Shown here piece after piece: positions 1-6,961 of a stretch of DNA of 9,007 nucleotides. The position numbers and the translations under genes were made by a program. The notes below the pieces were generated by a model that saw nothing but the letters and a program-made list of their open reading frames with translations, was not told where the DNA came from and made no database searches. The stretch covers positions 1 through 9,007 of the forward strand of contig JBEIHH010000103.1 in the NCBI GenBank assembly GCA_040381475.1, in the 5' to 3' direction. The stretch's first letter is position 1, and every line of letters begins with the position of its first letter. Origin of the DNA: JAIBBG01 sp040381475. Its GTDB lineage: Bacteria; Bacteroidota; Bacteroidia; Flavobacteriales_D; Sanyastnellaceae.

Positions 1-807
1 AAACTCATACAGATCAGCAGAAAGGAATCCGGACGAACTATTCGCTATGTGCACGTGGGGACGGGCAATTTTCATGAGCGAACCGCGAATATCTATACGG
101 ATACTTCATTGCTCACAGCGAATACGGAAATTGGAGCAGAAGTGCGCAGAATTTTTGAGTTTTTCGAAAGCAATTTTGTTCGAAGTGTTTACAGGCATCT
201 GGTGGTATCGCCATTCAATACGCGCAGAAAATTCATGGATCTCATCAATGCCGAGATTGACCTGGCCGTGAAGAAAAAGCCTGCATTTATAACGATCAAA
301 ATGAACAATCTTGTGGATCCAGGTATGATCAGAAAACTTTATGAAGCCAGCAATTCCGGTGTTCGCATAAAGTTGATCATCCGCGGTATTTGCTCCCTCA
401 TTCCGGGTATTCCGGGGAAAAGTGAAAACATTTCTGTGATCAGCGTGATTGGCAGATATCTGGAACATAGCCGCATCATCGTATTCGGCAATGGAGGAAA
501 ACCTTTGTATTTCATTTCAAGCGCCGATTGGATGGGACGAAACATTGATCACCGCATTGAAGTGAGTACCCCAATTTTTGATGAGGATCTGAAAAAGGAA
601 CTACAGCAATATTTAGATCTACAGCTGGATCCAAATGCCAAAGTTCGGATCATTGAAGAATCTTTGCGCAACGAATACAGGAAGCCTCAGGCGGGTTATG
701 AGCTATTCAATGCTCAAATGGCAGTGTATGATTTAATCGAACCGAAGAAAAAAACTCCGGTAAAAAAATCATTACAGGTTAAAAGTGTAGTGAAAAAGCC
801 CAAGTGA
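1..807 (+). CDS. ppk: Polyphosphate kinase 1, C-terminal part (5' end outside window)
   Basis: This enzyme reversibly moves the terminal phosphate of ATP onto inorganic polyphosphate. The open frame enters at base 1 and gives 268 residues before TGA. It aligns without visible gaps to my memory of E. coli PPK1 from residue 437 on. RYVHVGTGNF (residues 15-24) matches the His454 region. Tyr32, Arg128 and His156 (in RYLEH) fall on E. coli Tyr468, Arg564 and His592, which are ATP-binding or catalytic residues. The autophosphorylated histidine (E. coli His435) should lie two codons left of the window. Further family motifs are NNLVD (102-106), IRGICSLIPGI (127-137) and SSADWMGRNIDHRIEV (173-188). 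The protein runs about 16 residues past the E. coli end as a Lys-rich tail (247-268, nine Lys). The exopolyphosphatase gene follows on the same strand after 188 bases. The family call is secure; the N-terminal two thirds cannot be seen. Confidence 0.97.
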   Translation, partial: KLIQISRKESGRTIRYVHVGTGNFHERTANIYTDTSLLTANTEIGAEVRRIFEFFESNFVRSVYRHLVVSPFNTRRKFMDLINAEIDLAVKKKPAFITIKMNNLVDPGMIRKLYEASNSGVRIKLIIRGICSLIPGIPGKSENISVISVIGRYLEHSRIIVFGNGGKPLYFISSADWMGRNIDHRIEVSTPIFDEDLKKELQQYLDLQLDPNAKVRIIEESLRNEYRKPQAGYELFNAQMAVYDLIEPKKKTPVKKSLQVKSVVKKPK

Positions 808-862
808 ATCAACGCGACATAGATCCGCCTGCTGAAGAAGAAGTAATTTCATCTGTCCGAGG

Positions 863-893
863 TTTCGCACCGTTCAAATCTCCCTTAAGTTTG
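863..893 (+). promoter_or_regulatory. Bacteroidota-type promoter candidate for ppx
   Basis: TAAGTTTG at 886-893 is an exact match to the Bacteroidota -7 consensus TAnnTTTG. TTTC at 863-866 is one base off the TTTG -33 element and lies 19 bases upstream, the expected spacing. Transcription would begin near base 900 and leave a leader of about 95 bases before the ppx TTG. This suggests ppx can be transcribed separately from ppk, although read-through is not excluded because I see no terminator in the gap. The call rests on a pattern match only. Confidence 0.45.
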
Positions 894-995
894 AGAATGG
901 CGCATCATATTTTTTGAACACTCTGTAAACTTTCATTCACAAATGCATTTTTTCGGCTGATAAAATTTACTTTCAACCCCTCTAATTGATTTCAC

Positions 996-1934
996 TTGAA
1001 ATTCGCAGCAATAGATATAGGATCCAATGCCATCCGCCTGCTCATTGAGGAGGTTCATATGGACGGAAAGATGTTTCACATCGAGAAGGTTTCACTCACG
1101 CGCGTACCTGTTCGCCTGGGTGAAGACGTTTTCAAAACCGGAAAAATATCCGAGGAAAAAATCAGGCAGCTTTCCAAAACGATGCGAGCCTTTTGGTATT
1201 TGATGGACGTACATCGCATAGAAATGTTTCGCGCCTGTGCTACTTCGGCCATGCGTGAAGCCTCGAACAACAAGGAAGTTATTGACCGCATCGCAAACGA
1301 AGCGAACATCCGCATAGAACTTCTTAGCGGTGATTCAGAAGCGGAACTCATATTCAGCAACTACTTCGCTCAAAACCTGAATCATGATGCCAACTACCTG
1401 TATATCGACGTAGGTGGAGGCAGTACAGAACTTACACTGATCAAAAAAGGTAAAAAGATCAAAGGTGAATCCTTCGATTTGGGCACCGTGCGCATGCTTA
1501 CCGGCACGGTTAAAAAATCTACCTGGGAAAAAGCAAAAAAATGGATCCAAAGCGAAAATATCCGCAAAGGAAATCTCACAGCCATTGGCACAGGCGGTAA
1601 CATCAACACGGTTTTTAAAATACAAGGCAAAAAGCCAACCGAAGCGATAAGCGTTTCTGAAATCAATGAGCAATATACCATGCTCAAATCACTCACTTTC
1701 CAACAGCGCATTACGCGAATGCGCCTGCGGCCAGACAGAGCGGATGTCATTCTTCCCGCGTGCGAAATCTATCTGAAACTGATGGATTACTCGGGCATCA
1801 CCAATATGCTCGTTCCCAAGGTCGGGCTGGCAGACGGCATCATCCTGGATATATTCCAAAAATGGAAAGAAGAATACAACAGAAAGAATGAAAAGTCTGC
1901 GGCAAAAAAAACAACCATAGAAAGTAAATTCTGA
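996..1934 (+). CDS. ppx: Exopolyphosphatase, Ppx/GppA family (short form)
   Basis: Members of this actin/Hsp70-fold family remove terminal phosphates from polyphosphate or convert pppGpp to ppGpp. All core motifs are visible in the 312 residues. Phosphate loop 1 is DIGSNAIRLLI (7-17). The SGDSEAELIF stretch (111-120) carries the probable catalytic Glu115. Phosphate loop 2 is YIDVGGGSTELTLI (136-149). AIGTGGNINTV (196-206) is the second nucleotide-site motif, and RPDRADVILPACEIY (245-259) and GLADGI (277-282) follow. The length fits the short form made of the two actin-like domains only, without the C-terminal HD-like domain of E. coli Ppx. TTG at 996 is the only credible start: a TGA lies in frame at 987-989, and the next ATG (residue 22) would remove phosphate loop 1. 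No Shine-Dalgarno is visible. Position beside ppk favours polyphosphate over pppGpp as substrate, but sequence alone does not settle this. Confidence 0.93.
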   Translation: MKFAAIDIGSNAIRLLIEEVHMDGKMFHIEKVSLTRVPVRLGEDVFKTGKISEEKIRQLSKTMRAFWYLMDVHRIEMFRACATSAMREASNNKEVIDRIANEANIRIELLSGDSEAELIFSNYFAQNLNHDANYLYIDVGGGSTELTLIKKGKKIKGESFDLGTVRMLTGTVKKSTWEKAKKWIQSENIRKGNLTAIGTGGNINTVFKIQGKKPTEAISVSEINEQYTMLKSLTFQQRITRMRLRPDRADVILPACEIYLKLMDYSGITNMLVPKVGLADGIILDIFQKWKEEYNRKNEKSAAKKTTIESKF

Positions 1935-2065
1935 TCCGAGATTTTGACGCTAAGCTTTCTTCTCCATGAGGTAAATAGTGTGTAGTTTTCATTGAGATTT
2001 CAATGTTATCAGTTCCTTGAAAATCTTATCAGGCCAACAAATCAAACCTCTTGTCATTTTTGAAT

Positions 2066-2073
2066 TAAATTCG
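2066..2073 (+). promoter_or_regulatory. Weak -7 promoter candidate for the 995-residue protein
   Basis: TAAATTCG differs from TAnnTTTG at one position and lies about 25 bases before the ATG at 2099. No TTTG or TTG is found at the usual distance upstream. The sequence between it and the start is T-rich. This is a marginal pattern match. Confidence 0.22.
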
Positions 2074-2098
2074 CTTCCAACTTTTTTTTACTTCACGG

Positions 2099-5086
2099 AT
2101 GAAGAAGATTTTTACCCTGCTGACTCTGCTTGTCGTGTTTCTATTTTCAAACAACCTGAAAGCACAGGTATATGGTGTGCCCATTTTCACCTGGGATTTC
2201 GCGGATGGTATTCCTTCTGACTGGACTCAAGGCATCAACAGCACTACAGACCTGGCCCATTGGGAATACAGAGGACCAGATACAACTCCTGATGTTACCG
2301 AGGGCGCCCGTGGCTCTTGCTCGGTTCTGGCGCAGCCCATTACTTCGGTAACCCAACAAAATGGCTTTGTAATTTTCGACAGCAATTACTGGGATGACCC
2401 AGGAAATTTTTGCGGATCAGGATTCGGCACAGGTGTTGATCCTGCACCCCACACAGCATGGCTGATCACGAACCCTCTTGACTTCACGTCTATTAACAAT
2501 GCCGTTATTACTTTCCAGCAACAGTATCGTCATTTCGGGGCTACAACAACCCGTGTTCAGATAAGCGTCGACGGCGGTACAGAGTGGACAGATATTATTG
2601 TGAATACAGGAGTTCAATCACTGAATTCTGAGTGGAAATCTTTCAACATTTCAAGCATCATCACAGGACAGCCGGATGTGCGATTCAAATTTACTTTTAA
2701 TGGCACCTATTATTGGTGGCTTCTTGACGACATAACCGTGTATATACCGAATGACAACGATCTTTTGCTCACATTCAAAGGATACACTGACAATACCGGT
2801 ATCGATACCCCAACTCAAAATTTCAATCTTGAATATGATCAGTATCCGACAAGCATGTTGCCTCCGTTCAAATTCAAAAGTGTCATTCAGAATGTAGGAG
2901 GAATTACTCAAACCGGTGTTAATATGAATGTAAGTATCATTCAGGACGCTACTTTGGAAGTATACAACCAGAGCAGCAGCAATGCCAATGTACCTCCGGC
3001 GGCAACGCAGAATCTGAATATTACTGCCACCTATACTCCACCTTCAGTGATCGGAGATTATATGATTTATTATACAATTAATCAGAACGAAGCAGATCAA
3101 AACCTTGCCAACAATGTCGATTCACTTGATTATTCGATTACAGCATATACTTATGCTCAGGACGAAGGACCAAGTGAAGGCAGTTACGTACAGACCGATT
3201 TCTACGATACTTATCCAATGGAAGCCGGTAATTTCTATGAAGCATTCGCAGCCAACAACTACGTGCACTCGATCAAAGCAGCTATTGCAGATGGAACAAC
3301 AATAGGCAAAGAAATAGTAGGAAGAATTTACAATGCAGCTTATGATAGCCTGTATGTTCAGACAGCAACATATATTGTAAATCTCGCCGATCTGAATTCA
3401 CCCGGAGAAGAAGATTTCGTTACGCTATACTTTGATGAACCATTTTTGATGCAAAATGACAGTCTGTATTTCGTGGTGGTAGCTGAAACGGATTCTTTGA
3501 ATGAGTTTTCCGTGGCTCGAAGCGGTTTAAGTTTCGGAGAATCTTCGTTGATCAGATATCCAAGTGTCAATGCAACTTTTCCGAGTATCAGATCATTCAT
3601 GGTCAGACTGAATATTTTTCCATTGAATCAAAATCCTGGATGCACAGATACGCAGGCTATTAACTATAATTCAGCCGCAACAATTGATGATGCCTCTTGC
3701 AAATATCCCGGCTGCACGGTAGAATATGCCGATAACTACACGCCCGGTGCCAACTTCGATGATGGTTCCTGCCTTATCGGCGGCTGCACCGATCCAACAG
3801 CTGCGAATTATAACCCGCTGGCTAACTATAGCAATGGCACCTGCCAATTTCCAGGATGTACAGATGCAACAGCTCTCAACTTCCTCCCTGGCAGCAATCT
3901 TGACGATGGATCCTGCGTCTATCTTTTTACAGACCTTTTGGTAAACAATCTTAGCGGTTGTCCGCCGCTCACCATTGTGGTAAACAACAACAATGAAATT
4001 ACAGAAAACAGTGAATGTTCATTTGTTGTAGGGACCAACAGCATCAATGAAAACTGTGATGCCCAGTTTGAATACACATTCACTCAACCGGGAAATTATG
4101 AATTGAACTATACCATCAATGTGGGCAATGCTGTGGCAGACACCACAGTCTATATAACTGTATACGCTGTTCCTGAATCGCCTGTGCTGGATTACAATAC
4201 CTCCAACCTCACCATTGTATGTTCCAATTGCGGCAGCAATTCATTGCAATGGTATAACGAAGGCAATCCAATGATTGGCCAGACGGGATCAATTCTTAAC
4301 ATCGTTCAGGCCAGCATCCCGCAAAACGGCACCTATGCGCTGGAAATCGAAAATGAATTTGGTTGTGAGGCCGCATCCGTAAGCATTGATGTGGTGCAAC
4401 CTGTATTTACTACTTCTTCTTTGGAAGGCTGTGCTCCATTCACAGTAACAGTGAGCGATCTGACCGATCAGATTAACGGCTTGAATAGCACACTCTCAAG
4501 CGGCAATGGCCAACAGGTGAACAATTTCACAGGGTCCACCGAATTTGTTTATGAAGATGCCGGTACATATACGATCTCCCTCAACAGCACCTTTGGTGCT
4601 GCAAGCGAAACCGCCACAGCAACGGTTATCGTATCTGAAGCAATCACTCCTGTGCTGGTTCAGGATATAGCCAACGACCTGATCGTTTGTACCAACTGTG
4701 ATTTATTTACAGAAATTACCTGGAATATTGATGGCACTCTGATTGAAGGAGGAACATCTCAACCCAATGGCGGCAATTATTACGGAATTACTGTTGCAAC
4801 CGAAAATGGTTGCGGCGCATCTGCCATTCTGCTTATTGAAGGTGTCGGTGTCAGCAATGTTGCCTCATTCAGTGTTTATCCGAATCCTGCCACCGACTTC
4901 ATCAACGTCACAGGAGCAGAAGCATTTTCAATTGAATTGTATGATGCTCTTGGAAGAAGAGCAGCTCAATCAGGTTTCAAAGCAAATACACATAGACTTG
5001 ATACTGCTCATTTGGAATCTGGAACGTATACCATCAGGATCGCATCAGATAATAGTGTTTACCGCACCATGGTCGTTGTAGAATAG
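2099..5086 (+). CDS. Large secreted multidomain protein with GCTD repeats and T9SS type A sorting domain
   Basis: The product is 995 residues with no recognisable catalytic domain; a surface adhesin or binding role is inferred. Residues 1-22 form a signal peptide ending LKA, cut before Gln23. About 24-216 is a jelly-roll/MAM-like (choice-of-anchor J type) domain with WDFADGIPSDW near its start and WWLLDDITVY at its end. About 217-353 looks CARDB-like (QNVGG, NEADQNLANN), and 354-512 is an unassigned beta-rich region. Residues 513-608 are four exact-length 24-residue repeats of the type GCTDPTAxNYNPxAxxDDGSC. Residues 609-924 hold a duplicated unit of about 157 residues, each copy PKD-like (LSGCPPL, LEGCAPF) then Ig-like (IVCSNC, IVCTNC). 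Residues 925-995 are a T9SS type A sorting domain (SVYPNPATDF, then LYDALGRR and GTYTIRI). Such domains send proteins across the outer membrane and are usually removed as the protein is anchored or released. The gene stands alone, with a terminator starting at its stop codon. Confidence 0.9.
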   Translation: MKKIFTLLTLLVVFLFSNNLKAQVYGVPIFTWDFADGIPSDWTQGINSTTDLAHWEYRGPDTTPDVTEGARGSCSVLAQPITSVTQQNGFVIFDSNYWDDPGNFCGSGFGTGVDPAPHTAWLITNPLDFTSINNAVITFQQQYRHFGATTTRVQISVDGGTEWTDIIVNTGVQSLNSEWKSFNISSIITGQPDVRFKFTFNGTYYWWLLDDITVYIPNDNDLLLTFKGYTDNTGIDTPTQNFNLEYDQYPTSMLPPFKFKSVIQNVGGITQTGVNMNVSIIQDATLEVYNQSSSNANVPPAATQNLNITATYTPPSVIGDYMIYYTINQNEADQNLANNVDSLDYSITAYTYAQDEGPSEGSYVQTDFYDTYPMEAGNFYEAFAANNYVHSIKAAIADGTTIGKEIVGRIYNAAYDSLYVQTATYIVNLADLNSPGEEDFVTLYFDEPFLMQNDSLYFVVVAETDSLNEFSVARSGLSFGESSLIRYPSVNATFPSIRSFMVRLNIFPLNQNPGCTDTQAINYNSAATIDDASCKYPGCTVEYADNYTPGANFDDGSCLIGGCTDPTAANYNPLANYSNGTCQFPGCTDATALNFLPGSNLDDGSCVYLFTDLLVNNLSGCPPLTIVVNNNNEITENSECSFVVGTNSINENCDAQFEYTFTQPGNYELNYTINVGNAVADTTVYITVYAVPESPVLDYNTSNLTIVCSNCGSNSLQWYNEGNPMIGQTGSILNIVQASIPQNGTYALEIENEFGCEAASVSIDVVQPVFTTSSLEGCAPFTVTVSDLTDQINGLNSTLSSGNGQQVNNFTGSTEFVYEDAGTYTISLNSTFGAASETATATVIVSEAITPVLVQDIANDLIVCTNCDLFTEITWNIDGTLIEGGTSQPNGGNYYGITVATENGCGASAILLIEGVGVSNVASFSVYPNPATDFINVTGAEAFSIELYDALGRRAAQSGFKANTHRLDTAHLESGTYTIRIASDNSVYRTMVVVE
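3635..3922 (+). repeat. Four tandem 24-residue (72-base) GCTD...DDGSC repeats within the secreted protein
   Basis: Residues 513-536, 537-560, 561-584 and 585-608 each follow the pattern (P/G)GCTx3AxNYxPxAxxDDGSCxx. Each has two Cys exactly 19 residues apart and an acidic DDGSC-type end; the third copy has SNGTC. The DNA copies have diverged clearly, so the repeats are old and kept at protein level. I have seen similar repeats in secreted Bacteroidota proteins and in marine phage virion proteins. A disulfide-stabilised, perhaps Ca2+-binding module is an inference from Cys spacing and Asp content. Confidence 0.9.
3923..4870 (+). repeat. Two-copy internal duplication of a PKD-like plus Ig-like unit
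   Basis: Residues 609-765 and 766-924 repeat the same order of motifs. LSGCPPLTIVV (Cys621) matches LEGCAPFTVTV (Cys778), an offset of 157. NLTIVCSNC (Cys708, Cys711) matches DLIVCTNC (Cys864, Cys867), an offset of 156. Both PKD-like parts contain a glycine-tyrosine turn (PGNYELNYTI, AGTYTISLNS), and both Ig-like parts end with an EN-FGC or EN-GC motif (IENEFGCEA, TENGCGA). The copies differ at many positions, so the duplication is not recent. Confidence 0.7.
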
Positions 5087-5105
5087 CGCAGGCATCTGCG
5101 CTTTT
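5085..5105 (+). terminator. Intrinsic terminator directly after the T9SS cargo gene
   Basis: A 7-bp stem, AGCGCAG (5085-5091) and CTGCGCT (5096-5102), closes a GCAT loop and is followed by TTT. Its 5' arm starts within the TAG stop codon. The U-tract is short, so termination may be partial. Confidence 0.6.
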
Positions 5106-5629
5106 AAATTTCTTCATGATGTCCGGCTCCTATAAAAACTGCTAACCTATTAGGTGGATTCTTTTGGGTGATCAGAAGTGCTAATAGCTTGCAATCGTTG
5201 CCAAATTTTCTTGATTGACCAGCAATAACAGATAATCTTTATTGCCGAAAACTTGGCATTTACTACCTCGGTATATTTCAGCCATATCAGTCAGAGAAAA
5301 GGCGTTGAATAGAGAAGCAATGTACTCCATTTTAACTCGTAATTGAATTCTCCTTCTATGTCCGACAAAGCAACTAAATCCTGAAACCTAAAGAACATAC
5401 ACACGTATCAGCGTTTTTAAGAATATCCCAAAAGGAATTAATGATGCGTTAAATATGGCACGATTTTGATAGTAAGTCAGACATATTTGCAACAACAAAT
5501 TCAAATTGAAGAACAGTCAATGGTGAAAGCATGATGTTAAAGTTTGGTTAAGCAGGCATCTGATTGAATCCTTGAGGTTGTAAATTTGAGTAAAAGAATC
5601 GTAGAAAAATCAACAATAACAAAACAACA
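5106..5629. other. Long intergenic stretch without a convincing gene
   Basis: These 524 bases hold no good coding frame on the + strand, no tRNA-like fold that I recognise and no clear repeat. On the - strand, a frame starting with ATG at 5330 and stopping with TAG at 5181-5183 gives 49 residues (begins MEYIASLFNAF). I do not recognise it and do not call it as a gene. Near the right end lies a -7 promoter match for the next gene. The last 25 or so bases before the ATG at 5630 are A-rich (caacaataac-type), as is common ahead of well-translated Bacteroidota genes. Confidence 0.6.
5581..5588 (+). promoter_or_regulatory. -7 promoter element candidate for the first DUF1573 gene
   Basis: TAAATTTG is an exact match to TAnnTTTG. 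It lies 42 bases before the ATG at 5630 and predicts a leader of about 35 bases. The nearest TTG upstream (5564-5566) is only 14 bases away, shorter than the usual 17-23, so the -33 element is doubtful. Confidence 0.38.
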
Positions 5630-6085
5630 ATGAAAAAAGTTCTCCTTTCACTGGCGCTCGTTTTCGGTATAGCGTCATTCATCACGGCTCAGAATCAAGT
5701 AGCTTCTGGTCCTTCTATCTCAGTTGACAAAGAAGTTCATGATTACGGTGATGTTCAATTCGGAGGCGATGGTAATTGTGAATTCAAGGTGACCAACTCT
5801 GGTACCGAGCCCCTCATCCTGAGCAAGTGCAAAGGTTCTTGTGGATGCACGGTTCCTAAATGTGATCCAAACCCAATTCTTCCGGGAGAAAGTTCAGTTA
5901 TTACTGTTAAATACGACACAAAGCGCCCTGGCCCAATCAACAAGTCGGTTACGATCAATTCCAACGCTACCAATGAGCCTGTTAAAGTTGTTCGTATCAA
6001 AGGAAATGTTGGCCCAGACCCAAATGCAGCTCCATCCGGCGCTCCTGAAAAAGCTCCTGCCGGTGCTCCAAATGGCGGTAACTAA
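5630..6085 (+). CDS. DUF1573-family exported protein, paralog 1
   Basis: This is a small exported beta-sandwich protein of 151 residues; the family has no settled biochemical role. Residues 1-20 are a signal peptide (MKK start, hydrophobic core, end ITA) cut before Gln21. The DUF1573 core spans about 30-127: HDYGDVQFGG (37-46), FKVTNSGTEPL (52-62), the GSCGCTVPKC segment (69-78), then PILPGESSVI and VKYDTKRPGPINK. Five Cys lie at 50, 67, 71, 73 and 78, forming C-x3-C-x-C-x4-C after the first. Most relatives I know keep mainly the SCGCT pair, so the extra Cys are notable. The tail (128-151) is rich in Pro, Ala and Gly. There is no lipobox and no T9SS domain, so a periplasmic location or simple secretion is likely. 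A close paralog follows 116 bases downstream, and each gene is followed by a terminator. Confidence 0.88.
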   Translation: MKKVLLSLALVFGIASFITAQNQVASGPSISVDKEVHDYGDVQFGGDGNCEFKVTNSGTEPLILSKCKGSCGCTVPKCDPNPILPGESSVITVKYDTKRPGPINKSVTINSNATNEPVKVVRIKGNVGPDPNAAPSGAPEKAPAGAPNGGN

Positions 6086-6113
6086 TCCGAATCCGATTTA
6101 GAATAAACAATAT

Positions 6114-6149
6114 AAAACTCCGGTCAATTCATACACCGGAGTTTTTTTT
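6114..6149 (+). terminator. Strong intrinsic terminator after DUF1573 paralog 1
   Basis: ACTCCGGT (6117-6124) pairs perfectly with ACCGGAGT (6135-6142) around a 10-base loop. A run of eight T follows (6142-6149), and A residues at 6114-6116 can extend the stem into the T-run. It lies 29 bases after the stop codon and separates the two paralogs. Confidence 0.88.
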
Positions 6150-6201
6150 AGCCGACAAGGCTGGAACGAACAAAACAATCAAAAAAAGATACATTCTTCA
6201 A

Positions 6202-6651
6202 ATGAAAAAACTACTATTTTCAATTGCCATGACACTCGGCGTTGCCATGGCTGCTCAGGCTCAACCTGAAGTTGTTTCAGGTCCGGCCATTTCCCTAGAT
6301 AAGGATATACACGATTACGGCGAGTTAGAATTTGGCGGAAATGGTGAATGTCAGTTCAAAGTGACCAATACAGGCACTGAACCACTGGTTCTTTCTCAAT
6401 GCCAGGGATCGTGCGGTTGCACGGTGCCCAAGTGTGATCCCAACCCGATTTTACCAGGAGAAAGCTCAGTTATCAATGTGAAATATGACACAAAGCGTCC
6501 CGGGCCTATCAATAAAACTGTTACAATCAGTTCAAACGCTGTGAATGCTCCACAAAAAATTGTGAGCATCAAAGGGAATATTGGACCCGACCCTGCGGCA
6601 GTTCCAGGCGGTGCACCTGTGAAGACTCCTGCAGGAGCTCCGAATAAGTAA
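6202..6651 (+). CDS. DUF1573-family exported protein, paralog 2
   Basis: This is a 149-residue tandem paralog of the preceding gene. The signal peptide is residues 1-20 (end AQA), cut before Gln21. Over residues 22-131 I count 84 of 110 positions identical to paralog 1, with no gaps. The stretch from GSCGCTVPKC to PGESSVI is identical, as is VKYDTKRPGPINK. The five Cys (50, 67, 71, 73, 78) keep exactly the same positions. The differences are mostly conservative (V/I, D/E, S/T). The P/A/G-rich tail is slightly shorter and ends PAGAPNK. No lipobox or T9SS domain is present. Only 52 bases separate the previous terminator from this ATG, and I find no good TAnnTTTG match there. Expression may therefore depend on read-through past that terminator or on an unrecognised promoter. 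Local gene duplication is the simplest origin. Confidence 0.88.
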   Translation: MKKLLFSIAMTLGVAMAAQAQPEVVSGPAISLDKDIHDYGELEFGGNGECQFKVTNTGTEPLVLSQCQGSCGCTVPKCDPNPILPGESSVINVKYDTKRPGPINKTVTISSNAVNAPQKIVSIKGNIGPDPAAVPGGAPVKTPAGAPNK

Positions 6652-6676
6652 TTTCTTTATTCGTTATATAATTATG

Positions 6677-6709
6677 ATGAAGATGGATAATCCATCTTCA
6701 TTTTTTTTT
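6677..6709 (+). terminator. Strong intrinsic terminator after DUF1573 paralog 2
   Basis: TGAAGATGGA (6678-6687) pairs perfectly with TCCATCTTCA (6691-6700) around a three-base TAA loop. The outer pair 6677/6701 extends it. A run of nine T (6701-6709) follows. It starts 26 bases after the stop codon. Confidence 0.88.
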
Positions 6710-6904
6710 GCCCTATCCTTAACTAGCTTTTCTTCGGAGTGAGAAATACCTGCGAATCAAATAGGTTTCCATATTCAACGGAATTGAGATTCATAGAAAG
6801 TATTCCAATGAAGTCAATGGCAGAAGCTATGCACGTTTACAACTATTCCTTTCAAGGGGCAGAAAAGAGCCTTCAATCTGAAAGGGAATCCAATTCGAAT
6901 CGCT

Positions 6905-6939
6905 AAAAAAAAAGGTCGTCCGAATACTCGAACGACCTT
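6905..6939 (-). terminator. Intrinsic terminator for the minus-strand hydrolase gene
   Basis: AAGGTCGT (6912-6919) pairs with ACGACCTT (6932-6939). After one mismatch, CGA (6921-6923) pairs with TCG (6928-6930) around an ATAC loop. Read on the minus strand, the hairpin lies 22 bases past the hydrolase stop and is followed by nine U (the A-run at 6905-6913). With the terminator at 6677-6709 it isolates two converging transcripts. The roughly 195 bases between them hold no supported feature. Confidence 0.85.
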
Positions 6940-6961
6940 CTCTATAAGACCAAAGCTTGGA

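Noticed and set aside
106..1750. Long minus-strand open frames opposite ppk and ppx
   Set aside because: They lie fully inside genes with clear family motifs and have no protein character of their own; they are shadows of the coding strand.
1990..2005. CATTGA-GATT-TCAATG inverted repeat downstream of ppx as a terminator
   Set aside because: The stem is six pairs and AT-rich with no T-run after it; it would be unstable, so I do not call it.
3635..3922. CRISPR-like or DNA-level tandem array
   Set aside because: The periodicity is only at protein level, the unit is 72 bases within one reading frame, and there are no repeat-spacer features.
4743..5081. Open frame of 112 codons inside the 3' end of the 995-residue gene
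   Set aside because: It overlaps the well-supported T9SS sorting domain in another frame and shows no motif, so it is a shadow.
6808..6906. 32-residue plus-strand ORF between the two converging terminators
   Set aside because: It has no recognisable sequence and no promoter, and its stop lies in the A-run of the minus-strand terminator; most likely chance.
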